Positions 5,231-5,353 of a stretch of DNA of 5,353 nt are shown here, piece by piece. The notes under the pieces are model-generated. The model searched no databases and was not told the DNA's origin. It was given only the letters and a program-made list of their open reading frames with translations. Numbering within the stretch: the first letter of the stretch is position 1; each line of letters starts with the position of its first letter. Origin of the DNA: Prevotellaceae bacterium (GTDB lineage Bacteria > Bacteroidota > Bacteroidia > Bacteroidales > UBA932); the NCBI GenBank assembly GCA_031259655.1, contig JAIRLF010000272.1, positions 1 through 5,353 of the forward strand, in the 5' to 3' direction. Position numbers and translations under genes: made by a program.

Positions 5231-5353
5231 ATGGCAGTAGTAAATTTAGTAAACGAGAGCGAAGAAATTATCACCGGTAACGACAACATTGTTATCGTAG
5301 ATGTGATTAATTCGATTCGTGGCGGTCGCAGCCTTGATGTAACCGGTTTTAAA
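5231..5353 (+). CDS. N-terminus of a probable phage head decoration/fibre protein (cut by window edge)
   Basis: Only the first 41 residues are present; the frame is open to the window end. The sequence begins MAVVNLVNESEEIITGN and continues to SIRGGRSLDVTGFK. The pattern VVIxxVxSIRGGRxLDVTGF is familiar from a small protein encoded between the scaffold and major capsid genes of Bacteroidetes Mu-like phages, usually annotated as hypothetical or as head fibre/decoration; I cannot confirm it without a search. The start follows TTTTAAAAAA, a typical leader for this phylum. It is likely in an operon with the scaffold gene. Confidence 0.55.
   Translation, partial: MAVVNLVNESEEIITGNDNIVIVDVINSIRGGRSLDVTGFK

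Noticed and set aside
2621..5349. Recurring AACCGGTT/ACCGGT motifs
   Set aside because: They occur in both coding and non-coding DNA with no regular spacing and are likely chance palindromes.

Overview
The window looks like Bacteroidota, probably Bacteroidales. Four things point there: a large surface beta-helix protein with the choice-of-anchor Q signature (DLDGNPRIDGQYIDLGAFE), promoters of the TTTG-N19..21-TAnnTTTG type, A/T-rich leaders without Shine-Dalgarno sequences, and head genes of the Bacteroidetes Mu-like phage type. No species call is possible.

Layout. (1) 26-2566, minus strand: an 846-residue secreted or surface beta-helix/cadherin-like protein with an unusually long N-terminal extension before its signal peptide. 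(2) 2567-3158: a low-GC gap with no convincing gene. It holds the best minus-strand promoter (3053-3084), about 480 bp upstream of the adhesin start, and it is where host-type sequence meets phage-type sequence. (3) 3159-3935, plus strand: a shortened MuF-type minor head protein that keeps a short piece of the head domain and a complete-looking C-terminal CdiA-CT/PD-(D/E)XK-like nuclease toxin domain. No immunity gene follows. (4) 3936-4506: 571 bp without a protein gene but full of structure: a minus-strand promoter/terminator pair that would make a ~75-nt RNA touching the toxin's 3' end, a terminator hairpin, a 23-bp inverted repeat around 107 bp, and a ~200-bp imperfect palindrome whose arms carry the same repeat. 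A plus-strand promoter with a 17-bp palindrome in its spacer lies at the right end. (5) 4507-5190, plus: a probable capsid scaffold/assembly protein. (6) 5231-5353, plus, cut by the window edge: the start of a probable head decoration/fibre protein.

Reading. The right half keeps the phage order minor head (toxin) - scaffold - decoration, but terminase, portal and most of the MuF domain are missing on the left, where an oppositely oriented adhesin sits instead. This fits a prophage remnant or rearrangement breakpoint, possibly with the toxin domain kept on its own. The structured spacer between toxin and scaffold genes is the most unusual part: it could hold one or two small RNAs, a mobile palindromic repeat, or an invertible or switch-like element. 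All functional readings of it are inference from sequence symmetry; no search or folding program was run.
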